Below are positions 1 through 7,882 of a DNA stretch of 46,032 nucleotides, one piece after another; position 1 is the stretch's first letter, and the number at the start of each line of letters is the position of its first letter. The notes under the pieces are model-generated. The model ran no database searches. It saw only the letters and a program-made list of their open reading frames with translations, and was not told where the DNA came from. The position numbers and the translations under genes were made by a program. The DNA comes from Oscillospiraceae bacterium (GTDB taxonomy: Bacteria; Bacillota; Clostridia; Oscillospirales; CAG-272), in NCBI GenBank assembly GCA_015064005.1, contig SVTA01000004.1, forward strand, positions 1 through 46,032, given 5' to 3'.

Positions 1-214
1 ACACGCCTGCGGCGGCGTGGCCCTTGCTGAGAATAAAGCGGTCGCGCTCGGGCATGTCGGGGTTTTTGGGATCCACCCGCAGGATCTTTTCATAGAGCAC
101 CGCAATGATCTCGGCCATCGAGAGCATGCTGCCCACGTGACCGCTGTGAGCGGCATTGGTCATTCTTACACCGTCAACGCGGATCTGCGTTGCGATTTGC
201 TTGCATTTTTCCAT
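1..214 (-). CDS. Transketolase, N-terminal subunit (5' end only, runs off left edge)
   Basis: Reading the minus strand from the ATG at 214 gives about 71 residues that begin MEKCKQIATQIRVDG and contain HSGHVGSMLS, AEIIAVLYEKIL and DRFILSKGHAAAG. These match the start of the thiamine-diphosphate (ThDP)-binding half of split transketolases, in which the N- and C-terminal halves are separate genes, as is usual in Clostridia. Transketolase moves two-carbon units in the non-oxidative pentose phosphate pathway. The split form is inferred from the very short N-terminus before the GHVGS motif; a full-length enzyme cannot be excluded because the gene leaves the window. The ORF track misses it because the frame is open to the edge. 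An AAAGGAG site lies 6 bases before the ATG. Confidence 0.8.
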   Translation of the reverse strand, partial: MEKCKQIATQIRVDGVRMTNAAHSGHVGSMLSMAEIIAVLYEKILRVDPKNPDMPERDRFILSKGHAAAGV

Positions 215-266
215 ACTGTTCTCCTTTTCATTCCTAATAGGCGCGGCGTGCCACGCTGTTATCTTC

Positions 267-295
267 ATTCTACTCGGGATCGCGGAGATTATCAA
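267..295 (-). promoter_or_regulatory. Promoter of the transketolase gene
   Basis: On the minus strand TTGATA (290-295) and TAGAAT (267-272) are separated by exactly 17 bases, a good sigma-A promoter. It fires leftward and leaves a leader of about 45 bases before the transketolase ATG. Confidence 0.6.
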
Positions 296-321
296 TACAA
301 AAATCACCGTAAAAAATACAG

Positions 322-335
322 AATCGTTCACGATT
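322..335. promoter_or_regulatory. Candidate operator between divergent genes
   Basis: AATCGT-TC-ACGATT is a perfect 6+6 inverted repeat. It lies between the two divergent promoters, 26 bp from the transketolase -35 box and 13 bp from the -35 box of the AraC-type gene. The place and symmetry suit a regulator binding site. The binding protein is unknown; the neighbouring AraC protein is a guess, since AraC proteins more often use direct repeats. Confidence 0.35.
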
Positions 336-348
336 TTCCGTTTTTGCA

Positions 349-377
349 TTGCATTTACCCCGAAGGTGTGCTATACT
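349..377 (+). promoter_or_regulatory. Promoter of the AraC-family gene
   Basis: TTGCAT (349-354), 17-base spacer, TATACT (372-377) preceded by TGTGC (an extended -10). Transcription should begin at about 383-385, which is the start codon itself, so the mRNA may be leaderless. Confidence 0.55.
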
Positions 378-383
378 GGAGCC

Positions 384-1307
384 ATGAAATACCTACCTTA
401 TAAGCTGCCGACGGCTTTCACGGTGGAGAAGCTGGTCACGGTGCATTATTTTGAGCTATCAAGGCATTTTTCCTATCCACCGGAGACCCACGACTTCTGG
501 GAGCTGCATTACGTGGACAAGGGTACGGCCACCAGCATTTCCGACGGGGAGCGGATCGTGCTGAAGGAGGGAGATATTCTCTTTCACCCGCCCATGACCG
601 AGCATCAGCTGCTGGCCGCGGGTGAGGACCTGCCCAACGTGTGCGTCATTTCCTTCTGTACAAAGCCCCGCGAGCTTGCTTTCATCAGTCGGCAAAGGCT
701 GCATCTTTCCGCCGAGGAGCGCGGGGTGATGAAGCGCCTGTTGCGGGAGGCGGGTGCGCTTTTCGATCTCTCGCAGAGCGATCCCACGGCAAGAGGCCTG
801 ACGCCCCGCGTTCACCCACCCTTCGGCGCGGCGCAGATGGTGCGGCTTTGCATGGAGGAGCTTTTGCTGCTGCTTGGCAGAGATCAGGCAACGCCCCAGC
901 TGGTGCCCGCCCGCATCACCCTGCAGGATCATTATACCGATCCCTTGGTGCGGGATATGGTGTCCTATATGCGGGAGCATATCACGGAAAGCATCAGCAT
1001 CAGCGATCTTTGCCGCCATTTTTCCTATGGCAAGACCCACCTTTGCACCAAGTTTCAGGCGGCTACGGGTAAGAGCATCAACCGTTATTTTATGGAGATG
1101 AAGATCAGTGCCGCCAAGCGCATTATCCGCGAGGAAAACGGCACGAGAGAGCTGTTCTCCCGCATTTCCGATCTGCTGGGCTTCAGCAGTCCCTCCTATT
1201 TTTACGCCACCTTCAAGCGGGTGACCAACATGACCCCCACCCAGTATTTTAAAAGCGTGCATCAGTATGATTTTGAGCGGGACGGCGGCGCGAAGCGCGG
1301 CGAATGA
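384..1307 (+). CDS. AraC-family transcriptional regulator
   Basis: 307 aa. The N-terminal half (about residues 30-110) is a cupin-like sensing domain with the family pattern HDFWELHYVDKG followed by GDILFHPPMTEH. The C-terminal 100 residues hold the double helix-turn-helix: SISDLCRHFSYGKTHLCTKF and then ISDLLGFSSPSYFYATFKR with the typical end NMTPTQYF. Such proteins usually bind a small effector, often a sugar, and activate nearby genes. The start is set at ATG 384; the longer ORF-track start at 156 would read through the promoter region and adds no family-like sequence. GGAG lies only 3 bases before the ATG, and the promoter is so close that the message may lack a leader. It is divergent from the transketolase gene, but a regulatory link is only inferred. 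Confidence 0.85.
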   Translation: MKYLPYKLPTAFTVEKLVTVHYFELSRHFSYPPETHDFWELHYVDKGTATSISDGERIVLKEGDILFHPPMTEHQLLAAGEDLPNVCVISFCTKPRELAFISRQRLHLSAEERGVMKRLLREAGALFDLSQSDPTARGLTPRVHPPFGAAQMVRLCMEELLLLLGRDQATPQLVPARITLQDHYTDPLVRDMVSYMREHITESISISDLCRHFSYGKTHLCTKFQAATGKSINRYFMEMKISAAKRIIREENGTRELFSRISDLLGFSSPSYFYATFKRVTNMTPTQYFKSVHQYDFERDGGAKRGE

Positions 1308-1323
1308 CCCGCGCCCTGCAAGA

Positions 1324-1357
1324 AAACGGGTCCGGAGAAGCTTCTCCGGACCCGTTT
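1324..1357 (+). terminator. Terminator after the AraC-family gene
   Basis: A perfect 34-base palindrome (17+17), AAACGGGTCCGGAGAAG and its complement, lies 16 bases after the stop codon. The T-run is short (TTTC), so it may be a weak terminator or an mRNA 3'-end stabiliser. Confidence 0.65.
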
Positions 1358-1423
1358 CTGGCGATTTGGAGGTCGGTGACGCAAAAAAGTTGCAAAAAAC
1401 CCAAAAAAGTTTCAGTTGGCCTC

Positions 1424-1452
1424 TTGACTTTAGCGCTTTAGTGTGCTAAAAT
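1424..1452 (+). promoter_or_regulatory. Promoter of the his operon
   Basis: TTGACT (1424-1429), 17-base spacer, TAAAAT (1447-1452) with TGTGC before the -10. Three A-tracts (1383-1388, 1394-1399, 1403-1408) spaced by about one helical turn lie just upstream and may act as a bent UP-like element. The leader is about 28 bases, so there is no room for a riboswitch, T-box or attenuator. Confidence 0.75.
1429..1450. promoter_or_regulatory. Candidate HisR/TrpR-type operator in the his promoter
   Basis: TTTAGC and GCTAAA form a perfect 6+6 inverted repeat with a 10-base spacer that itself is partly symmetric (TTTAGCGC / GTGCTAAA matches 7 of 8). The repeat fills the space between the -35 and -10 boxes, so a protein bound here would block RNA polymerase. 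The first gene of the operon is a TrpR-like protein, a family predicted by comparative genomics to repress his genes in Firmicutes, so autorepression by this gene product is the natural reading. This is inference. Confidence 0.55.
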
Positions 1453-1486
1453 CTATGCATATTATTATTTTGACAGAGGAGAAGTT

Positions 1487-1786
1487 ATGTTTGACCTGCA
1501 TCACGAGTCGCTTGACCGCTTGTTTACTTCCATTTTAAAGCTTGAGACCGTTGAGGAATGCTACCGCTTCTTTGAGGACGTCTGCACCATCAAGGAGATG
1601 CGGGAGATCGCCCAGCGCCTGGACGTGGCAATGATGCTTTCTGAAGGGAAAAACTATCAGGAGATCTCGGCGCTGACCGGCGCCAGCACCGCCACCATCA
1701 GCCGCGTGAACAAGTGCCTGCTGTATGGCCCTGGCGGCTATGCCGGTATTATTGAGAAAATGAAGTCAGGGGAGAGCGAAAAATGA
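1487..1786 (+). CDS. YerC/YecD-family TrpR-related regulator (HisR-like)
   Basis: 99 aa, the usual length of this family. The TrpR-like core is visible: CTIKEMREIAQRLDVAMML followed by the helix-turn-helix SEGKNYQEISALTGASTATISRVNKCL and the family ending YGPGGY. It is the first gene of the histidine operon and overlaps hisZ by 4 bases (ATGA). In Firmicutes, TrpR-family proteins in this position have been predicted to act as histidine-responsive repressors (HisR); the inverted repeat in the promoter fits that. The effector (histidine, or charged tRNA state) is not shown by the sequence. AGAGGAG stands before the ATG. Confidence 0.85.
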   Translation: MFDLHHESLDRLFTSILKLETVEECYRFFEDVCTIKEMREIAQRLDVAMMLSEGKNYQEISALTGASTATISRVNKCLLYGPGGYAGIIEKMKSGESEK

Positions 1787-2910
1787 GCTACGACAAAAGC
1801 GTGCTTTACGGCAACGAAAGCGCCGCCTTCCGGCTGCGGGGACTCTACCGCCGCTTTGGCTACACGCAATATAAAATGAATAAATTTGAGGAATACGACC
1901 TTTACGTGCGCAACAAGGACTTCCTCATTTCCGATCACGTGATCACCTTTACCGATACCAACGGCCGTCTGCTGGCACTGAAGCCCGACGTGACCCTTTC
2001 CATCATCAAGAACGGCAAGGACGCACCCGGTGCCGTGCAAAAGGTCTATTATCACGAAAACGTGTATCGCATTTCCGATCGCACCGGCGCCTTTCAGGAG
2101 ATCATGCAGGTGGGGCTGGAGTGCATCGGCAACGTAGACGACTACTGCGTGCTGGAGGTGCTTTCCCTTGCCGCCCGCAGCCTTGCGGCCATTTCCGACC
2201 GTGCGGTGCTGGACGTTTCCCACCTTGGGCTGCTTTCCGCTGTGCTGGATAGCCTTCTGGTGCCGGAAAGCACCCGCGCCGCACTGCTTTCCGCCATTGG
2301 CGAAAAGAATCTCCACGAGCTGACGGCACTTTGCGTCGCAGCGGACGTAACGGCACAGAAGACCGCGCTGCTCCGCGAGCTTTGTACCCTGCAGGGGACC
2401 CCGGACGCAGTCATGCCGCGCTTGGTGGCGCTTTTGAGTGGTACGGTGCCGGTAGAGATGCTGGCCTCCTTCTCCCGCCAGATGACAGCGTTGACGAAGG
2501 CAGGGCTTGGGAATATCGTGCGGGTCGATTTTTCCGTGGTGGGCGATATGGGCTACTATAACGGCATCGTATTCAAGGGCTTTGTAGAGGGCGTGCCCAC
2601 CGGCGTGCTTTCCGGCGGCCAATACGATAAGCTGATGCAAAAAATGGGACGCTCTTCCTCGGCCATTGGCTTTGCCGTGTATCTCGATCTGCTGGAGCGG
2701 CTGTCCGCTGAGCCCCGCAGCTATGACGGTGACGCGCTGGTGCTTTACCGTGCAGAGGACGACCCCGCCGCGCTTGCCGCTGCGCTGGAGTGTCTGACGG
2801 CGGATGGCACCACGGCGCTGGCCGCGCGGGAAATGCCGGCGGGATTGCGGTTCCGGCGGTATTACCGATTGAACGGAGAGGAGGGAACGCTTGATGAAAT
2901 CCATGCTTAA
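1783..2910 (+). CDS. hisZ: ATP phosphoribosyltransferase regulatory subunit HisZ
   Basis: 375 aa. HisZ is a paralogue of histidyl-tRNA synthetase that lost aminoacylation; it forms a hetero-octamer with short HisG and gives it activity and histidine feedback. The class II synthetase-like core is clear: GNESAAFRLRGLYRRFGY, FTDTNGRLLALKPDVTLSI, YHENVYR, and later GYYNGIVFKGFVEGVPTGVLSGGQYD. The anticodon-binding domain of a true HisRS is absent or very short, which fits the length. The gene overlaps the regulator by 4 bases and hisG by 17 bases, so translation is likely coupled. Confidence 0.9.
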   Translation: MSYDKSVLYGNESAAFRLRGLYRRFGYTQYKMNKFEEYDLYVRNKDFLISDHVITFTDTNGRLLALKPDVTLSIIKNGKDAPGAVQKVYYHENVYRISDRTGAFQEIMQVGLECIGNVDDYCVLEVLSLAARSLAAISDRAVLDVSHLGLLSAVLDSLLVPESTRAALLSAIGEKNLHELTALCVAADVTAQKTALLRELCTLQGTPDAVMPRLVALLSGTVPVEMLASFSRQMTALTKAGLGNIVRVDFSVVGDMGYYNGIVFKGFVEGVPTGVLSGGQYDKLMQKMGRSSSAIGFAVYLDLLERLSAEPRSYDGDALVLYRAEDDPAALAAALECLTADGTTALAAREMPAGLRFRRYYRLNGEEGTLDEIHA

Positions 2911-3529
2911 CGTGGCGCTGCCCAAGGGGCGGCTTGGTGAAAAGGTCTACGCCATGTTTGAGAAGGCGGGCTTTCCCTGTCCCTCCATTCTGGAAAACAA
3001 CCGCAAGCTGATTTTTGAGAACGAGGAGCTGGGGCTGCGCTTTTTCTGGGCAAAGCCCTCGGACGTGCCGATCTACGTGGAGCGGGGCGTGGCGGATATC
3101 GGCGTGGCCGGCAAGGATATTTTGCTGGAATACGCCCCTGACGTTTACGAGCTGCTGGATCTCGGCATTGGCAAATGCCGCATGGCCGTGGCAGCGCCCG
3201 AAGCGTTCCGCGACGATCCCGCCCGCACCCTGCGGGTGGCCACCAAGTTTTCCCGCATCGCACGGAATTATTACGAGTCCCTGGGGCGGGAAATTGACAT
3301 CATCCACCTGACCGGCAGCATTGAGATCGCGCCCATCATCGGACTTTCCGATGTGATCGTGGATATCGTGGAGACCGGCACCACCCTCCGGGAAAATCAT
3401 CTGGAGGTGCGGGCAGAGGTGATACCCATCAGCGCTCGCCTGATTGCCAACAAGGCAGGGTATAAATTCAAGGGCGAGCTGGTGGACAGGATCACCGCAG
3501 GCATCGCCGCACAGGTGAACGGAGATTAA
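2894..3529 (+). CDS. hisG: ATP phosphoribosyltransferase catalytic subunit HisG (short form)
   Basis: 211 aa. HisG joins ATP and PRPP in the first, committed step of histidine synthesis. It is the short form that lacks the C-terminal regulatory domain, consistent with hisZ next door. Visible family motifs are NVALPKGRLGEKV at the N-terminus, GVADIGVAGKD, and the PRPP-binding segment DIVETGTTLRENHLEV near residue 160. The ORF track begins at TTG 2891, but AGGAGGG (2879-2885) is 8 bases before ATG 2894, so that start is preferred; MLNVALPKG from 2903 is a possible shorter start. It overlaps the end of hisZ. Confidence 0.92.
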   Translation: MKSMLNVALPKGRLGEKVYAMFEKAGFPCPSILENNRKLIFENEELGLRFFWAKPSDVPIYVERGVADIGVAGKDILLEYAPDVYELLDLGIGKCRMAVAAPEAFRDDPARTLRVATKFSRIARNYYESLGREIDIIHLTGSIEIAPIIGLSDVIVDIVETGTTLRENHLEVRAEVIPISARLIANKAGYKFKGELVDRITAGIAAQVNGD

Positions 3530-3577
3530 CGCATACCGTTTGCCGCCTAAATTTGTTTTTGATGCAAGGAGCATAAT

Positions 3578-4858
3578 ATGATCAAGATTATGAAATACGG
3601 CGAGGTGCCAAACGCGGAGATCTTTGCCCGCGTGACGCCCACGGTGGACGTGGAGGGTATTGTCAGCGAGATCATCGCTACCGTCCGTGCCGAGGGCGAC
3701 AAGGCGCTGCTCGCCTATACGGCAAAGTTTGACAAGGCTGCGCTTTCCTCGCTTCTTGTGACAGAGGAGGAAAAAGCAGAGGCACTGGCCGCCGTGGACG
3801 CGGATTTTCTGGCGATCCTGAAAAAAGCCGCTGCCAACATTCGCCGCTTCCATGAAAAGCAGGTGCGGCAGAGCTTTATCCAAACCGAGGAGAACGGCGT
3901 GGTGATGGGTCAGCGCATCACCCCCATTGAGCGAGTGGGACTATACGTTCCCGGCGGCACTGCTGCCTATCCCTCTACCGTGCTGATGGACAGCATCCCC
4001 GCCAAGATCGCAGGGTGCGGCACACTGGTGATGGTAACGCCCCCCGGCCCCGATGGGAGGATCAATCCCGTGATCCTCGCCGCTGCAGAGGTTGCGGGCG
4101 TGGATCTCATCTTCAAGGTAGGCGGCGCGCAGGCCGTGGCAGCCCTTGCCTACGGCACGGAGAGCGTGCCCCGCGTGGATAAGATCGTCGGCCCCGGCAA
4201 TGCCTTTGTGGCCGAGGCCAAAAAGCAGGTTTTCGGCACCGTTTCCATAGATATGATCGCCGGCCCCAGCGAAATTTTAGTGGTGGCCGACGGCACGGCC
4301 AATCCCGCCCACGTGGCGGCCGACCTGCTCTCGCAGGCGGAGCATGACAAGCTGGCCTCGGCGGTGCTGGTCACCGACAGCATGGCGCTTGCCACCGCCG
4401 TCAGCGCGGCGCTGGAGGAGCAGATCGAGCTCCTGCCCCGCAGGGAGATCGCCCGGGCCTCCATCGACAACAACGGCAAGATCATCGTGGCGGACACGCT
4501 GGCTGCCGCCATTGACATAGCCAACGAGCTGGCACCGGAGCATCTGGAGCTTTGCGTGGACAACCCCTTTGATTATCTCGGCAGCATTCGTCACGCCGGC
4601 TCGGTCTTTATGGGGAAGCATTGCCCGGAGGCGCTGGGGGATTATCTCGCCGGCCCCAATCACACCCTGCCCACCGGCGGTACAGCGCGGTTTGCCAGCC
4701 CCCTTTCGGTGGATGATTTCGTGAAGAAGACGCAATACACCTATTTCACTCAGGATGCGTTGCGGCAGGTGGCCGATGACGTTGCCGCCTTTGCCACCAA
4801 GGAAGGGCTGACGGCACATGCCCGCTCTGCCACCATCCGCTTTGAAAAGCAGAATTAA
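3578..4858 (+). CDS. hisD: Histidinol dehydrogenase HisD
   Basis: 426 aa, normal length. HisD oxidises L-histidinol to L-histidine in two NAD-dependent steps and closes the pathway. Family signatures are GLYVPGGTAAYPSTVLM, KIVGPGNAFVAEAKKQVFG, IDMIAGPSEILV, LLSQAEHDKLA (zinc-binding Gln and His), NELAPEHLEL and GPNHTLPTGGTARF. AAGGAG is 6 bases before the ATG. It follows hisG after 48 bases with no visible promoter or terminator, so it belongs to the operon. Confidence 0.95.
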   Translation: MIKIMKYGEVPNAEIFARVTPTVDVEGIVSEIIATVRAEGDKALLAYTAKFDKAALSSLLVTEEEKAEALAAVDADFLAILKKAAANIRRFHEKQVRQSFIQTEENGVVMGQRITPIERVGLYVPGGTAAYPSTVLMDSIPAKIAGCGTLVMVTPPGPDGRINPVILAAAEVAGVDLIFKVGGAQAVAALAYGTESVPRVDKIVGPGNAFVAEAKKQVFGTVSIDMIAGPSEILVVADGTANPAHVAADLLSQAEHDKLASAVLVTDSMALATAVSAALEEQIELLPRREIARASIDNNGKIIVADTLAAAIDIANELAPEHLELCVDNPFDYLGSIRHAGSVFMGKHCPEALGDYLAGPNHTLPTGGTARFASPLSVDDFVKKTQYTYFTQDALRQVADDVAAFATKEGLTAHARSATIRFEKQN

Positions 4859-4863
4859 CCCCC

Positions 4864-4885
4864 AAACGGTACGCAAAAACCGTTT
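4864..4885 (+). other. Small intercistronic hairpin between hisD and hisC
   Basis: AAACGGT and ACCGTTT form a 7-bp stem with an 8-base loop, followed by one more T. It is too weak and its T-run too short for an efficient terminator; it could mark an mRNA processing or stability point inside the operon. Confidence 0.3.
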
Positions 4886-4903
4886 TGACAGAATGGAGAT
4901 GCT

Positions 4904-5959
4904 ATGAGCAGATTTTTGAGCGCCCGTCTTTCGGCGTTGACCCCCTATACCCCCGGCGAGCAGCCGCGGGAGAGGAAATATATCAAATTAAATACCAACG
5001 AATCCCCCTTTCCGCCCTCCCCGAAGGCGATCGCAGCGGCGGCTGAGGCGGCAGAGAGCCTGCAGCTGTATTCCGATCCCACCTGCCATGCTCTTGTCGA
5101 GCAGATGGCGGCGCGCTATGGCGTCAGTCCCGACGAGGTGCTGATGACCAATGGTTCCGACGAGGTGCTGAACTTTGCCTTTATGGCCTTTTGCGATGAC
5201 GAGCATCCCGCATTGTTCCCGGATATTACCTACGGCTTTTACAAGGTGTTTGCCGCTCTCAACCGGGTGCCGTACCGGGAGCTGCCCCTGCGGGAGGATT
5301 TCACCGTAGACCTTGCAGATTATAAGAAGGCAGCGGGCACGGTATTCCTTGCCAATCCCAATGCTCCAACGGGTCTTGCGCTTTCCACGGCGGAGATCGA
5401 GGCGCTGCTGCAGGCCAATCCTGACCGCATTGTAGTGGTGGACGAGGCTTACGTGGATTTTGGCGGTGAGAGCTGCATTCCCCTCATTCACAAATACGAG
5501 AATCTGCTGGTCACCGGCACCTTCTCCAAATCCCGCTCCATGGCAGGGGCAAGGCTTGGCTTCGGCATCGCCAACGCGGCCTTGATCCGGGATCTGGATA
5601 CCGTCAAATATTCCACCAATCCCTACAACGTCAACCGTATGACGGCGGCAGCGGGGCTTGGGGTGCTGGCCGATGAGGATTACACGCAGGCCAACTGCAA
5701 GGCCATCATCGAAAACCGTGAAAGTGCCAAAACGGTGCTGAAAACACTGGGCTTTGAGATGACGGATTCCCTTGGCAACTTTCTTTTCATTCGCCATCCC
5801 AAAAGGAGCGGTGAGGAGATCTATCTGGCGCTGCGGGAGCGCGGCATTCTCGTGCGCCACTTCAATCAGGAACGCATCAAGGAGTATAACCGCGTCACCG
5901 TCGGCACCAAGGCCGAAATGGACGCCCTGCTTCTTGCATTAACAGAAATTGTGAGGTAA
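4904..5959 (+). CDS. hisC: Histidinol-phosphate aminotransferase HisC
   Basis: 351 aa, class I/II PLP aminotransferase. It transfers an amino group from glutamate to imidazole-acetol phosphate. Motifs: INLTNES-like KLNTNESPFPPSP at the N-terminus, NGSDEVLNF, NPNAPTGLAL, VVDEAYVDF and the PLP-lysine segment GTFSKSRSMAGARLGFG at about residue 205. It overlaps the first possible hisB ATG by one base. GGAG lies 5 bases before the start codon. Confidence 0.93.
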   Translation: MSRFLSARLSALTPYTPGEQPRERKYIKLNTNESPFPPSPKAIAAAAEAAESLQLYSDPTCHALVEQMAARYGVSPDEVLMTNGSDEVLNFAFMAFCDDEHPALFPDITYGFYKVFAALNRVPYRELPLREDFTVDLADYKKAAGTVFLANPNAPTGLALSTAEIEALLQANPDRIVVVDEAYVDFGGESCIPLIHKYENLLVTGTFSKSRSMAGARLGFGIANAALIRDLDTVKYSTNPYNVNRMTAAAGLGVLADEDYTQANCKAIIENRESAKTVLKTLGFEMTDSLGNFLFIRHPKRSGEEIYLALRERGILVRHFNQERIKEYNRVTVGTKAEMDALLLALTEIVR

Positions 5960-5964
5960 TGAAT

Positions 5965-6552
5965 ATGAAACCCATTGAACTGCAAAGAAAAACCGCCGAA
6001 ACCGCCATCGAGCTGGTCTTCAACGCCTACGGTCACGGCAACGCCAAGATCGACACCGGCTGCGGATTCCTGGATCACATGCTGACGCTTTTCACCCGTC
6101 ACGGCGGCTTTGATATTTCTCTCCTTTGCACCGGTGACACCCACGTGGATGATCACCACACCACCGAGGACATCGGCATTTGCCTTGGTCGTGCGGTGGC
6201 GGAGGCCGCCGGCGATAAGAAGGGGCTCTGCCGCTATGGCAGCATGCTGCTGCCCATGGATGAGGCGCTGATCCTTTCCGCTGTGGATCTGTCCGGCAGA
6301 GGTCTGTTTGTAGGAGACCTGCAGATCCCCACGGAGAAGGTGGGCAGCTTTGACACCGAGCTGGTGGCGGAGTTCTTTACCGCTTTTGCCCGCGAGGCAC
6401 GTCTGACGCTGCACATCCGTCAGCTTTCCGGCAGCAATTCTCACCACATCATTGAGGGTGCGTTCAAGTCCGTTGCCCACAGTCTCGCCGCCGCCCTTGC
6501 CGAAAACAAGGCGCTGGAGGGTGCGGTGCTTTCCACCAAGGGGGTTCTTTGA
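5965..6552 (+). CDS. hisB: Imidazoleglycerol-phosphate dehydratase HisB
   Basis: 195 aa, the monofunctional dehydratase without the fused phosphatase of enterics. It removes water from imidazoleglycerol phosphate at a di-manganese centre. The two His-rich metal motifs are present: DDHHTTEDIG near residue 60 and SNSHHIIEGAFKSVAHSL near residue 160, plus GCGFLDHML. Two ATGs are possible (5959 and 5965); GAGG at 5953-5956 is 8 bases before the second and only 2 before the first, so 5965 is chosen. Because no phosphatase is fused, histidinol-phosphate phosphatase must come from elsewhere. Confidence 0.93.
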   Translation: MKPIELQRKTAETAIELVFNAYGHGNAKIDTGCGFLDHMLTLFTRHGGFDISLLCTGDTHVDDHHTTEDIGICLGRAVAEAAGDKKGLCRYGSMLLPMDEALILSAVDLSGRGLFVGDLQIPTEKVGSFDTELVAEFFTAFAREARLTLHIRQLSGSNSHHIIEGAFKSVAHSLAAALAENKALEGAVLSTKGVL

Positions 6553-7175
6553 TGGTTGCCATCGTGGATTACGGTGTGGGGAATCTGTTTTCTCTGCAAA
6601 GCTCGCTGGCGGCTATCGGTGCGGAGGCGGTGGTCACCGCCGATCCCGCGGTGCTGCGGCGAGCCGATCGAGTGATCTTGCCCGGCGTGGGCGCCTTCGG
6701 CGATGCCGCCCGCAAGCTGCAGGAAAGCGGCCTTGCCGATCTGCTTTTGGCGCTGGCAGGGGAGGGCAAGCCCATCATGGGCATTTGCCTTGGCATGCAG
6801 CTGTTGTTTGACAAAAGCTTTGAATACGGTGAGCACGAGGGACTTGGCCTGATCAAGGGCGAGATCCGCCCTATTGCCGATGTCATCGGCGAGGGACTGA
6901 AAGTGCCTCACATCGGCTGGAACGCGCTCTCCTTCGGTGCACAAAAGCATCCGCTGTTTCGCTACGTGGAGGAGGGAGAATGCGTGTATTTCGTGCATTC
7001 CTTTTACGGTGCCAACTGTGCCCCGGCGGTGATCGCCACTGCCGAATACGGTGCTACCCTCACTGCAGCGGTGGCACAGGGGAACGTGATGGGCTGTCAG
7101 TTCCATCCCGAGAAAAGCGGCAAAACGGGTCTTTCGATCCTGCGCGCCTTCTGTGAGGGGGTGACGGCATGCTGA
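6552..7175 (+). CDS. hisH: Imidazole glycerol phosphate synthase, glutaminase subunit HisH
   Basis: 207 aa, class I glutamine amidotransferase that supplies ammonia to HisF. The catalytic triad is visible: Cys in GICLGMQLLFD (about residue 80) and His/Glu in GCQFHPEKSG near the C-terminus. N-terminus IVDYGVGNLFSL is typical. The ORF track starts at TTG 6549, but the adjacent ATG 6552 overlaps the hisB stop by one base (TGATG) and has AAGGGGG upstream. It overlaps hisA by 7 bases. Confidence 0.93.
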   Translation: MVAIVDYGVGNLFSLQSSLAAIGAEAVVTADPAVLRRADRVILPGVGAFGDAARKLQESGLADLLLALAGEGKPIMGICLGMQLLFDKSFEYGEHEGLGLIKGEIRPIADVIGEGLKVPHIGWNALSFGAQKHPLFRYVEEGECVYFVHSFYGANCAPAVIATAEYGATLTAAVAQGNVMGCQFHPEKSGKTGLSILRAFCEGVTAC

Positions 7176-7882
7176 TCTTTCCCGCCATTGATCTTTATGA
7201 GGGCAAGGCCGTCCGACTGTACAAGGGTGATTATCAGAATATGACCGTCTACAGTGAGGATCCCGTTTCCGTGGCAATGGATTTCCGTGCGGCGGGGGCT
7301 TGCTGCGTGCATCTGGTGGATCTGGAGGGCGCCCGCGACGGTACCACCCCAAATCTGGAAATTGTGCATAAAATCGCTACCGTTTCCGGGCTTTTTACGG
7401 AAATCGGCGGCGGAATCCGCAATATGGAAACCGTACGGCGCTATTTTGAAGCGGGTGTTGATCGGGTCATTCTCGGCACTGCCGCCGTTACCGACGAGGC
7501 ATTTCTCCGTGAGGCGGTACAGACCTTCGGCGAGCGCATTGCCGTGGGTGTGGACATCAAGGACGGCAAGGTGGCCATCAAGGGATGGTTGGAAACCGCA
7601 GAGCTGGATGCGCTCACGTTTTGTGAAAAGCTCCAGAGCCTTGGCGTCAAAACCGTCATCAGCACCGATATTTCCCGTGACGGCGCCATGCAGGGCGCCA
7701 ATCATGAGCTGTACCGCACTCTGCAGGAGCGGTTTCGGCTGCAGATCGTAGCCTCCGGCGGCGTTTCCTCCATGGAGGACGTGAAAAGGCTGGCCGCCCG
7801 CGGCCTTTACGGCGCCATCATCGGCAAGGCATACTATACCGGCGCCATCAATCTGAAGGAGGCCATCGAGGTAGCAACATGA
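7169..7882 (+). CDS. hisA: ProFAR isomerase HisA
   Basis: 237 aa TIM barrel. HisA opens the ribose of ProFAR in an Amadori rearrangement. The two catalytic aspartates sit in PAIDLYEGKAVRL at the N-terminus and in STDISRDGAMQGAN at about residue 170; phosphate-binding loops EIGGGIRN and ASGGVSSMED are present. It overlaps hisH by 7 bases and hisF by 4, so the hisH-A-F block is translationally coupled. No sign of the dual HisA/TrpF (PriA) type is obvious, but this cannot be decided by eye. Confidence 0.93.
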   Translation: MLIFPAIDLYEGKAVRLYKGDYQNMTVYSEDPVSVAMDFRAAGACCVHLVDLEGARDGTTPNLEIVHKIATVSGLFTEIGGGIRNMETVRRYFEAGVDRVILGTAAVTDEAFLREAVQTFGERIAVGVDIKDGKVAIKGWLETAELDALTFCEKLQSLGVKTVISTDISRDGAMQGANHELYRTLQERFRLQIVASGGVSSMEDVKRLAARGLYGAIIGKAYYTGAINLKEAIEVAT

